Shown here: positions 1 through 6,484 of the stretch, piece by piece
Layout: every line of letters starts with the position of its first letter
Numbering within the stretch: the stretch's first letter is position 1
From: Tepidisphaeraceae bacterium
GTDB taxonomy: Bacteria > Planctomycetota > Phycisphaerae > Tepidisphaerales > Tepidisphaeraceae
Assembly: GCA_025450555.1 (NCBI GenBank)
Contig: JANWHF010000090.1
Location: forward strand, 1 to 17,186
Length of the DNA stretch: 17,186 bases
Direction of reading: 5' to 3'
The notes under the pieces: model-generated
The model's input: only the letters and a program-made list of their open reading frames with translations
Told to the model about the DNA's origin: nothing
Databases searched by the model: none
Position numbers and translations under genes: made by a program

Positions 1-4
1 AAAA

Positions 5-127
5 TGATGCATTTTGATGCATGCCCGGCGCGCGACCTTCGAAATCAGGCGAGTTTCGGGGGTCGGCCAATCGAGCGATGCATCACTCGTGCATCGAAAA
101 TTGGTGCGCTTGATGCAGGGTGATGCA
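5..127. repeat. Cluster of six GATGCA motifs
   Basis: Six copies of the heptamer T/C-GATGCA lie within 123 bases. Five are on the plus strand (5-11, 15-21, 76-82, 111-117, 121-127) and one on the minus strand (90-96). Two pairs are spaced exactly 10 bases apart, one helical turn. I see no convincing gene in the 392 bases before the first CDS. This cluster and the palindrome at 261-332 are the only structured elements there. The cluster could be a protein-binding array or a low-complexity remnant; its function is unknown. Confidence 0.4.
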
Positions 128-260
128 CGGGTTTTTCATTGAACTTTTGCGCGTCTTGGACATCCAATAGATGGACCTGCCGGCCCGATACATCGCGCGG
201 GAATGCGCGGCGGATATAGTCGATGGGTAAAGGAGCGACGAGGAGCGTGAGAAGCAAAGT

Positions 261-332
261 TTAGCCGCGACGCGACAGCGGAGCGCTTCTCCAAGCGCTG
301 TAAGAAAGCGCTCCGCTGCGCGTCGCGGCTAA
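261..332. repeat. Palindromic REP-like element, copy 1
   Basis: This is a long imperfect inverted repeat. The left arm begins TTAGCCGCGACGCG at 261 and runs through AGCGGAGCGCTT. The right arm, about 306-332, is its reverse complement and ends GCGTCGCGGCTAA, with a single extra A near 275 in the left arm. The loop is about 17 bases. A second copy with the same outer arms and a related loop lies at 2601-2666. The shape and recurrence suit a dispersed REP-like or non-autonomous palindromic element. It sits 60 bases before the DUF4139 gene start and could fold in the 5' untranslated RNA. Confidence 0.75.
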
Positions 333-392
333 CCCAGGCTCGATGTATCGTTTCCACATCGGTCCAGCAGGTCTTACAACAGGAGCTGGCAC

Positions 393-2588
393 ATGAAACA
401 TGCGACGCAAAAACTGGTTTTAGGGGCCGCAGTACTGGCCGCGTTGGTTTCGATCCATAAAACTTCAGCGCAGGTGGGGCCGGCAAATCCCCCGGCGGAG
501 CAACATCCCGCCGCTCATGAGCAGCAGGCGGTGCCGATCCGGGAAGTGGTTTTGTTTACGAGCGGCGTCGGGTATTTCGAGCACTTTGGCGTCGTTCATG
601 GCAATGCCAGCACCGAACTTTCGTTCAAGACCGATCAGATCAACGACATTCTCAAAAGCCTGCTGTTGGAAGACACCGATGGCGGGAAGATTTCCACCGT
701 CACCTATGGCAGCCAGGAGCCGTTGACGCGCACGCTCAAGAGTTTCCAGATCGATTTGAGCGGCGAGCCTGCCTTGTCGCAGATCCTCGCGCAGCTCCGA
801 GGCACATCGGTGACCGCGATGCTGGCCGACGGAAAAATGAGCGGCACAATCCTGGGCGTCGAGAAAAAACAGAAGCCGGCCGGCGAGGGGAAAATGGTCG
901 ATGTCTGGGTGCTCGATCTGCTCCAGGCCGACGGCAATATCCGACCGATCGACTTCGACCGCATCGATCAGATTCATCTGGATGATCCGCGACTTGAGCA
1001 GGAACTGGTCAAGGCGCTGGCAGCGGTCGCGGCGGCTCGCGACCAGGATAAGAAGCCGGTGACGATCCATTTCGATGGCACCGGCGATCGCCACGTGCGT
1101 ATTGGATATGTCGTCGAAGCGCCGGTCTGGAAGGCGAGCTATCGGCTCGTCCTTTCGCCCGATGCGAAAAACGAAGATCCCAATGCGAAGCAAGAGGCCA
1201 GGGAGGACACGAGAATGAAGAACAACAATCCTCGGCAGAACAAAGCAGCCGACGGTGGAACACTTCAGGGCTGGGCCATCGTCGAGAACCAGACCGACAG
1301 CGACTGGGACAACATCCAGCTTTCGCTGGTCAGCGGCAGGCCGATCAGCTTCATTGAGAATCTCTATCAGCCGCTCTATGTGCCGAGGCAAGTGGTTCAG
1401 CCGGAGCTGTATGCGAGCCTGCAGCCGCAGACATACCAGGAGGGGGTTGAGCAGGAACAGCTCGGGCGAGTGATGCGCGGCAGGCAGTTGGCGGCCAAGG
1501 CGCCCGCTGGCGGATCGTCGGGGGGCTTGTTTGGCAGCAGTAGTGCGCCACAGGATCGGCAAGCGCTGTCCGATTTAGCAGCGGCCCGCCCGATCAACCC
1601 GCTGGCGTCGGTTCTTCCCGCCGCTTCCGGCGCGACGATTGGGCAGTTTTTCGAATACACGATTCCCGACGTCAACCTTCCCCGCCAGAAATCTGCATTG
1701 ATTCCCATTCTTACCGACGGCGTCAAAGCCCGCCGGCTCAGCATCTACAACCGCGCCGTCCTCGCGACTAATCCGCTGCTGGGCGCCCGCCTGACGAACA
1801 CGACCGGCAAGCTTCTTCCGCAGGGGCCGCTGACGGTGCTGGATGCCGGCAGCTATGCCGGCGATGCAAAGATCGACGATCTGCCCAATGGACAGAATCG
1901 CCTGGTTTCCTATGGAATCGATCAGGCGGTGCTCGTCCATTCCGATGAACAGACCGAAACCTCTTCGGTCGTTACAGCGAGGATCATCAAAGGCGTGCTC
2001 GAAGTAACGCACAAGCAGGTCTTCAGGCAGAAATACCTGGCGGACAACAAGGGCAAGACTGAGAAAACGCTGTTGATCGAGCATCCGCGCCGCGCCGGCT
2101 GGACGCTGGTCGATCTGAAGCCAGTTGAAACGACCGATCGGCTCTATCGGTTTGAGGAAACGCTTCCGCCACAGGAAACGACCGCACTGCAAGTCGAAGA
2201 GCAGCTTGTCAGTGCGCAGGGCATGGCGATTCTGCCGATGGACAATGCCGACATCGAAAGCTACCGCACGACCGGCGAGATCCCGCCCGCGGTGAAAGAT
2301 GCTTTAGCGAAAGCCGCCCAGATGAAAGCGGCCGTCGCCGATACCCAGCGGCAGATCAGCGACAGCCAGCAGCGCCTCAACGACTTTACCAACGAACAGG
2401 CCCGCATCCGCGAGAACATGAAAGCGGTCAATCAGAACACCGACTATTACAAGCGGCTCTTGAAAGAACTCGATCAGCAGGAAACGACCATCGAGCAACT
2501 GCATACCGACATCAAGACGATGCAGGAAAAAATGCGATCGCAGCAGAAGCAACTGGAGGATTATTTATCGACGCTGGATGTGGGTTGA
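393..2588 (+). CDS. Secreted DUF4139-domain protein with C-terminal coiled coil
   Basis: The product is 731 residues. The start is supported by AGGAG seven bases upstream of ATG 393. Residues 1-26 form a signal peptide (basic MKHATQK, hydrophobic LVLGAAVLAALV, cleavage near TSA-Q). Residues about 50-240 form an N-terminal region beginning VVLFTSGVGYFEH. Then comes the DUF4139-like signature: APVWKASYRLVL near 247, WAIVENQTDSDW near 294, and VSGRPISF with LYQPLYVPR following. A Gly/Ser/Ala-rich insertion (about 365-385) interrupts the domain before FFEYTIPDVNLP. Residues about 630-725 are Gln/Lys/Glu-rich and predicted coiled coil. No catalytic residues are known for this family, so the role is unknown; it is probably periplasmic or envelope-associated. 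REP-like palindromes flank the gene on both sides. Family call fairly sure, function not. Confidence 0.85.
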   Translation: MKHATQKLVLGAAVLAALVSIHKTSAQVGPANPPAEQHPAAHEQQAVPIREVVLFTSGVGYFEHFGVVHGNASTELSFKTDQINDILKSLLLEDTDGGKISTVTYGSQEPLTRTLKSFQIDLSGEPALSQILAQLRGTSVTAMLADGKMSGTILGVEKKQKPAGEGKMVDVWVLDLLQADGNIRPIDFDRIDQIHLDDPRLEQELVKALAAVAAARDQDKKPVTIHFDGTGDRHVRIGYVVEAPVWKASYRLVLSPDAKNEDPNAKQEAREDTRMKNNNPRQNKAADGGTLQGWAIVENQTDSDWDNIQLSLVSGRPISFIENLYQPLYVPRQVVQPELYASLQPQTYQEGVEQEQLGRVMRGRQLAAKAPAGGSSGGLFGSSSAPQDRQALSDLAAARPINPLASVLPAASGATIGQFFEYTIPDVNLPRQKSALIPILTDGVKARRLSIYNRAVLATNPLLGARLTNTTGKLLPQGPLTVLDAGSYAGDAKIDDLPNGQNRLVSYGIDQAVLVHSDEQTETSSVVTARIIKGVLEVTHKQVFRQKYLADNKGKTEKTLLIEHPRRAGWTLVDLKPVETTDRLYRFEETLPPQETTALQVEEQLVSAQGMAILPMDNADIESYRTTGEIPPAVKDALAKAAQMKAAVADTQRQISDSQQRLNDFTNEQARIRENMKAVNQNTDYYKRLLKELDQQETTIEQLHTDIKTMQEKMRSQQKQLEDYLSTLDVG

Positions 2589-2600
2589 TCGCGCAGTCGG

Positions 2601-2666
2601 TTAGCCGCGACGCGCAGCGGAGCGCTTTTCCGCGCGATTGAAGAAAGGGCTGCGCGTCGCGGCTAA
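2601..2666. repeat. Palindromic REP-like element, copy 2
   Basis: The left arm TTAGCCGCGACGCGCAGCGG starts at 2601, and its inverted counterpart GCTGCGCGTCGCGGCTAA ends at 2666. The loop region (AGCGCTTTTC...TTGAAGAAAGGG) resembles that of copy 1 at 261-332, so the two are one repeat family. Compared with copy 1, the right arm has lost a few bases next to the loop. The element lies 12 bases after the DUF4139 stop codon and between convergent genes, so it may also end transcription from either side. It has no U-tract. Confidence 0.75.
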
Positions 2667-2689
2667 CTAACCGGGGAAATTCGCGCCGC

Positions 2690-2983
2690 TTAATGTCCGC
2701 GCGCCTTGCGCGTTTGGGCGGCCTTCTTCCCGGCGCGCACGCGCGTCGCGTGCGACTGGTGTGCCGATCCCTTTCGGCCACCTTTGCGGGATGAGGAATG
2801 ATCCTCGGTTTTCCCGCGGCCTGATCCACTGCGCTTGCCGCCATGCGTCTCTTTATTGACGGTTGCCCATGCTCTTCGCTCTGCTTCCTTCTTGGATGTG
2901 CCGCGCTTTTCGTAGCCTTCCTCGATATGGCGTGCCTGGCGTTTCTGCTTGTTGGTGTAGGATGATTTATCGCCTCGGGGCAT
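2690..2983 (-). CDS. Small basic KGG-repeat-type protein
   Basis: This 97-residue protein is highly charged and has no signal peptide or membrane segment. The start has GAGGTG a few bases upstream of the ATG at 2983. The N-terminal half (PRGDKSSYTNKQKRQARHIE, then EGYEKRG and EAERRAWATVNKETHGG) matches a small bacterial family often annotated as 'plasmid stabilization protein' on weak grounds. The C-terminal half is rich in Lys, Arg, Gly, Ser and His (GGKRSGSGRGK, RKGGRKGS), like KGG-type stress proteins or nucleic-acid-binding tails. The function is not established; binding to DNA or RNA is an inference from charge. It is divergent from the GYF_2 gene and convergent with the DUF4139 gene. 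No plasmid context is present, so a partition role is unlikely. Confidence 0.8.
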   Translation of the reverse strand: MPRGDKSSYTNKQKRQARHIEEGYEKRGTSKKEAERRAWATVNKETHGGKRSGSGRGKTEDHSSSRKGGRKGSAHQSHATRVRAGKKAAQTRKARGH

Positions 2984-3027
2984 GATACACCTCGATTTAA
3001 AAGAGAAATAAATGAATGATCTGAACC

Positions 3028-3043
3028 TGCGCGCTCACGCGCA
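3028..3043. promoter_or_regulatory. Short GC hairpin in the divergent leader
   Basis: The sequence TGCGCG-CTCA-CGCGCA is a perfect 6-base-pair stem with a four-base loop. It lies 45 bases upstream of the small basic protein's start on the minus strand, within the 215-base gap shared with the divergent GYF_2 gene. It could be a leader-RNA hairpin or an operator. A TAGAAT hexamer at 3115-3120 is a possible -10 box for the plus-strand gene but lacks a clear -35. Confidence 0.3.
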
Positions 3044-3198
3044 AGTGAAAAGCACACGCCATGCCGATCGGCCCGATTGAAACATATTTCTCGGATTTGG
3101 ATGCTGTAATTGGATAGAATTAGCCGGTTGCCCCGACAATCACTCTAAGGATTAGGCGCAGTCAGAACGCCGACCGATCGATCGAAGGCAGGACCTAT

Positions 3199-3747
3199 AT
3201 GGAATGGTACTACGGGAAAAATGGTCAGCAGCACGGCCCAGTTTCGATGGATGTGATTCGTCAGCTCATCGCCGGCGGCCAGTTACTCGGGCAGGATCTT
3301 GCGTGGCGCGAAGGCATGAGCCAATGGCAGCCGGTGCATAGCATTGCTGAACTGACTTCGCATGATCCAACGCAAGCGCCGCCAATCCAGGGCGCTCCGC
3401 CGACGACTCCAGTGCCGCCGCCCACGACGGCCACGCCCGTTCCACCGGCTTACTCCGCGCAGCCGACGCCTTTCAATGTGCAGGGCACGCCGACCAATCC
3501 CACCGGATCATGCCAGTCCGGCATGGCCTCGGCCTCGCTGGTCCTGGCCATCTTCGGATTGTTCTGCGGCCGACTCATCTTCGGCATCCTCGCCATCGTC
3601 TTCGCATCCATCGCGCACGGCGGTATGCGCCGCTGCGGAAATTTCGAAGGTAAAGGCATGGCCACCGCCGGCCTGATCATCGGCATCGTCGATGTCGTTT
3701 TTGCCGTGTCCTTCTTCCACCATCACCACATGTTCTACCGCTGGTAG
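3199..3747 (+). CDS. GYF_2 and DUF4190 domain membrane protein
   Basis: The product is 182 residues. Residues 1-52 match the GYF_2 domain: WYYGKNGQQHGPVS at the N-terminus, then GQLLGQDLAWREGMSQWQPV. A Pro/Thr/Ala-rich linker covers about residues 58-100. Residues about 108-175 resemble DUF4190, with two hydrophobic segments (ASLVLAIFGLFCGRLIFGILAI and GMATAGLIIGIVDVVFAVSFF) separated by a short loop with the conserved pattern around EGKGMA. The protein ends in a His-rich tail (FFHHHHMFYRW). GYF_2 modules are thought to bind peptides, so a membrane-anchored adaptor is plausible, but partners are unknown. The start is preceded by GCAGGAC about six bases away. Convergent with the tRNA-Ser gene, with a strong hairpin between them. 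Confidence 0.85.
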   Translation: MEWYYGKNGQQHGPVSMDVIRQLIAGGQLLGQDLAWREGMSQWQPVHSIAELTSHDPTQAPPIQGAPPTTPVPPPTTATPVPPAYSAQPTPFNVQGTPTNPTGSCQSGMASASLVLAIFGLFCGRLIFGILAIVFASIAHGGMRRCGNFEGKGMATAGLIIGIVDVVFAVSFFHHHHMFYRW

Positions 3748-3814
3748 TCGTGCATGGCGCGCATCATCTTGTCCGTTTGATTCGCGGATCGTGATGGAAA
3801 TTGGCAGATGGAAC

Positions 3815-3841
3815 ATGTTGCGCACGACAACTGCGCAACAT
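3815..3841. terminator. Hairpin between GYF_2 gene and tRNA-Ser
   Basis: A perfect inverted repeat with 10-base arms (ATGTTGCGCA at 3815-3824 and TGCGCAACAT at 3832-3841) has a seven-base loop. It lies between the convergent ends of the GYF_2/DUF4190 gene and the tRNA gene, so it could end transcription from both sides. There is no U-tract on either strand, so it is not a textbook intrinsic terminator. It could instead protect the 3' end of the RNA. Confidence 0.5.
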
Positions 3842-3863
3842 TGAATGGGAAGGGCAGGGAAAG

Positions 3864-3954
3864 CGGAGAGAGAGGGATTCGAACCCTCGGTACGGGTTTG
3901 AACCCGTACAACGGTTTAGCAAACCGTCCCCTTCAGCCACTCGGGCATCTCTCC
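3864..3954 (-). tRNA. tRNA-Ser (anticodon GCU)
   Basis: Read on the minus strand, the gene starts GGAGAGA-TGCCCGAGTGGC and ends TCTCTCC-G, giving a seven-pair acceptor stem and G as discriminator base, typical of serine tRNAs. The anticodon stem ACGGT/ACCGT encloses loop TTGCTAA with anticodon GCU, reading AGC/AGU codons. The long variable arm (TACGGGTTCAAACCCGTA, a strong hairpin) is the class II feature of tRNA-Ser. The T arm is GAGGG-TTCGAAT-CCCTC. The CCA end is not encoded (CTT follows), so it must be added by nucleotidyltransferase. Length is 91 bases. Confidence 0.97.
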
Positions 3955-3968
3955 GGGACGAGCCAGTC

Positions 3969-3997
3969 ATGCTATCGGCCCCCCGGAGCGAAATCAA
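3969..3997 (-). promoter_or_regulatory. Promoter for tRNA-Ser
   Basis: On the minus strand, TTGATT (3997-3992) and TAGCAT (3974-3969) are separated by exactly 17 bases. The -10 box ends 14 bases before the first base of the mature tRNA, leaving room for a short 5' leader that RNase P would remove. The hexamers are near-consensus sigma-70 elements, but no experiment supports them. Confidence 0.5.
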
Positions 3998-4026
3998 ACA
4001 GCAGTTCCGTGTCCGATGACCGCGCT

Positions 4027-6372
4027 TCAATCGCTCCACATTCGCCGATAAGCGGCCTCCATATTTCGCGCAAAGCGCTTGCCATCCATCAAGGGTGAAT
4101 ATCGCAGTCTCTCGCGAAGCGTATGGCGCAACTCCGCCAACCGATCGAGATTCTGCCCCAAATCTCTGGCGATCTTTACAAACTGCTCGTCGCTCTCGGC
4201 TGCCAGTTCGATCAATTCAAGATTGAATAGCTGGCTGAAGCCCGCGCGCCCCGCGCAGGTTTGGCCAACGCGCGTCACCACCGGCACGCCCATCCAATAG
4301 GAATCGAGGCTGGTCGTGTGGCCGTTGTATGGCAGCGTGTCCAAGCCCAGATCGATCTGGCGATAGGTCTGCAAATAGGATGACCGCGGCTGAAACGGGA
4401 CGAATGAAACGCAACCCGCACCAATGCCGTTCTTCTCGATTCTCTCGATCAACAATTCCCGCGGCCGCCCCTTGGGCGCAAGGAGCAGCAGTCGCGATCC
4501 CGGCAGCGCTGCCATGACTTTGCCAAATAATGAGAGCGTCCGGTCGGTCAGTTTGCATGGATTATTGAGGCAGCCAAACGTGACATAGCCGTTGCTCAAT
4601 GCAGGCAGCGCATTGACCTCCGGCCCATCGGTCAGCGGATCGTAACACCAGAACGAATCCGGCAGCCGGATCGATCGCTCAGCATAAAAGTGATCGGTGC
4701 CCGGGGGATCGAGCCGGGGATCGGTCAAACGATAATCGATCGCGTTCATGCCGGTTGTTCCCGGATACGCGAGCCAAGCCACCTGCACCGGCGCAGGCTT
4801 TCGCGCAAACAGCAGCGGCCTGCCTTGCGACATGTGCATCGTCAGATCCACCAGAATATCGATGCGATCGCGCTGAATCAGATCGCACAGCGCCGTGTCA
4901 TTCAAGTGCGACACATCCCGCCAGACGTCGGCCATTTCTTTCAGACGCGCAGTGAGCACATTTTTCTGCTCGGCGCTCGAGTAGCAGTAAATCTCAAACG
5001 CCTCATGATCGTGATGCGACAGCAGCGGCACCGTGAACAGAGACTGGCAATGGACGCGGAAATCGGGTGAGACGTAGCCGATGCGCAATCGCCCGCCCGG
5101 TGACCGGTCCTTCTCGCGTGTCGCAGTGCGCGGCAGCAGCGGCGCGGCATGCCTCTCGTTCCATCGCCGGCATTCGTCGAGAATGACCTGCGGATCATCC
5201 GATTGAAAGCTCAGCGCATAGGCAAGGTTCCCATGCGGCTCCGGATCGTTCGGATTGGTTTGCGTCGCCCGACGAAAGCAATCGATCGCGGCATCGATCT
5301 GTCCGCCATCTTTCAGGACATTGCCAAGGTTGTTCAGCAAAGCGGAATGGTTCGGATCGATCGCCAGCCCGCGACGAAGGATCGCCTCGGCTTCTTCCTG
5401 TCGGCCCATCGCCCGATACAGGCATCCCGCATTGTTATAGGCGGCAACTGAATGCGGAGCCGCGCGAATCGCGGCTTCGTATGCCGATAGCGACAGCGCG
5501 ACATCTCCCAGCCGTTTGAGCAGGTTGCCAAGGTTGATATGCGCGTCGGCATAATCGCTTCTGAGCGCAATCGCCCGACGAAACTCCTGAGCCGCCTCCT
5601 GCAATTGCCCAATGCCCTGTAACGCATTGCCAAAGTTATAAGCGGCCTCGGCGCTATTGGGATCCAATTCAACTGCCTTGCGCAGGACGACGACGGCCTG
5701 GTCATACTTCTGCAGTCCGTACAGCGCTCCGCCAAGATTGATTTGATGACTCGCCGACTGAGGCTCAAGCTGAATCGCTCTCTCCAAGATCATCACCGCA
5801 TCATCCAGCTGGCCTTTGGCCTGCACCAACACTGCAAGGTTTGACAGGATCTGAGCATCATCGGGTCGCGCAGCGAGCGCTTGCCGATAGGCAGCTTCAG
5901 CCTGCACCAGTTCATTGCTCTGGTAGAGGCAGGTACCGAGATTAAGAAGGGCATTGGCAAAGTCAGGCCGAAGCGCGATCGCCGCGCGATAGGCGGCGAT
6001 CGCGCCATCGACCTCGCCCTGCGCCGCGAGTGCAACGCCGAGGGCAAACTGCACGTCCGGTGAATTTGGATTTAACTTTAAGGCCTGCCAATAGGCTTCC
6101 GCCGCATCCTCCCATTGCCGAACCGAAGCCAGCGCCTCGCCCATTCCGATGTGGTGCCGCCCGTCGGTGGGGCAGATATGAACCGCGCGGCGGAGCAGGG
6201 GAATCGCCGCCGTGGAGTTTCCAAGCTGCAACTCCAGTATTCCCAGCGGAAAAAGCACCTTCGGATCCTGCGGTTGCTGGGCCAAAGCCTGCGCATAAAG
6301 ATCCCTTGCCCGGGCGTACTGTCCGGCCTTTAGACTTTCCGCCGCCTGTTGAAGGATCTGCTCGTAATTCAT
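4027..6372 (-). CDS. TPR-repeat SPINDLY-type glycosyltransferase (GT41, OGT-like)
   Basis: The product is about 781 residues from ATG 6372 (MNYEQILQQ). A TTG five codons upstream (6387) is possible but less likely; neither has a strong ribosome binding site. Residues 1 to about 400 are roughly eleven tandem TPR motifs (recurring N-LG-L...A...Y..A....P), the superhelix that selects protein substrates in eukaryotic OGT. From about residue 428 (GRLRIGYVSPDF) the C-terminal half is the GT41/SPINDLY catalytic region. Visible counterparts of OGT active-site residues are H513 in VDLTMH, K607 in NNPCKLTD, and H685 through D690 in GHTTSLD followed by YWMGVPVVT. The enzyme likely transfers a sugar (GlcNAc or fucose) from a nucleotide sugar to Ser/Thr of proteins, but donor and targets cannot be read from sequence. 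Divergent from the GH140-like gene; tRNA-Ser lies downstream. Confidence 0.9.
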   Translation of the reverse strand: MNYEQILQQAAESLKAGQYARARDLYAQALAQQPQDPKVLFPLGILELQLGNSTAAIPLLRRAVHICPTDGRHHIGMGEALASVRQWEDAAEAYWQALKLNPNSPDVQFALGVALAAQGEVDGAIAAYRAAIALRPDFANALLNLGTCLYQSNELVQAEAAYRQALAARPDDAQILSNLAVLVQAKGQLDDAVMILERAIQLEPQSASHQINLGGALYGLQKYDQAVVVLRKAVELDPNSAEAAYNFGNALQGIGQLQEAAQEFRRAIALRSDYADAHINLGNLLKRLGDVALSLSAYEAAIRAAPHSVAAYNNAGCLYRAMGRQEEAEAILRRGLAIDPNHSALLNNLGNVLKDGGQIDAAIDCFRRATQTNPNDPEPHGNLAYALSFQSDDPQVILDECRRWNERHAAPLLPRTATREKDRSPGGRLRIGYVSPDFRVHCQSLFTVPLLSHHDHEAFEIYCYSSAEQKNVLTARLKEMADVWRDVSHLNDTALCDLIQRDRIDILVDLTMHMSQGRPLLFARKPAPVQVAWLAYPGTTGMNAIDYRLTDPRLDPPGTDHFYAERSIRLPDSFWCYDPLTDGPEVNALPALSNGYVTFGCLNNPCKLTDRTLSLFGKVMAALPGSRLLLLAPKGRPRELLIERIEKNGIGAGCVSFVPFQPRSSYLQTYRQIDLGLDTLPYNGHTTSLDSYWMGVPVVTRVGQTCAGRAGFSQLFNLELIELAAESDEQFVKIARDLGQNLDRLAELRHTLRERLRYSPLMDGKRFARNMEAAYRRMWSD

Positions 6373-6431
6373 CTCGTTACGATCCAAGCCGCAAATGTCT
6401 TAAGATAGCGGTAACAAAGGCCCGGGCAAAT

Positions 6432-6459
6432 CTCGGATCGTCGCCTTAACCTCGGATCG
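6432..6459. promoter_or_regulatory. Direct repeat CTCGGATCG upstream of GH140-like gene
   Basis: CTCGGATCG occurs at 6432-6440 and again at 6451-6459, with start points 19 bases apart (about two helical turns). It sits in the short gap between the divergent glycosyltransferase and glycosidase genes, ending 25 bases before the glycosidase start. This placement suits an operator for a dimeric regulator, but no regulator gene is nearby. Confidence 0.3.
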
Positions 6460-6484
6460 AATCTGAAAATGAAGCTGGAGGCCT

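Noticed and set aside
5..127. CRISPR array or origin iterons at the GATGCA cluster
   Set aside because: Repeats are only seven bases with irregular spacing and mixed orientation, with no spacers, cas genes or replication initiator nearby.
45..257. 70-residue minus-strand open frame before the first gene
   Set aside because: It begins with TTG and has no ribosome site or recognisable domain. The reading frame overlaps the GATGCA cluster, so it is more likely non-coding.
465..1562. 365-residue minus-strand frame inside the DUF4139 gene
   Set aside because: It is antisense to a well-supported secreted protein, and its composition (Arg/Leu/Asp-rich) is that of a shadow frame in GC-rich DNA.
1575..2192. 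205-residue minus-strand frame
   Set aside because: Antisense shadow of the DUF4139 gene, with no family resemblance.
2690..2983. Plasmid partition or stabilisation function
   Set aside because: Some databases give this label to the family, but there is no ParA/ParB motif and the surroundings are chromosomal housekeeping genes.
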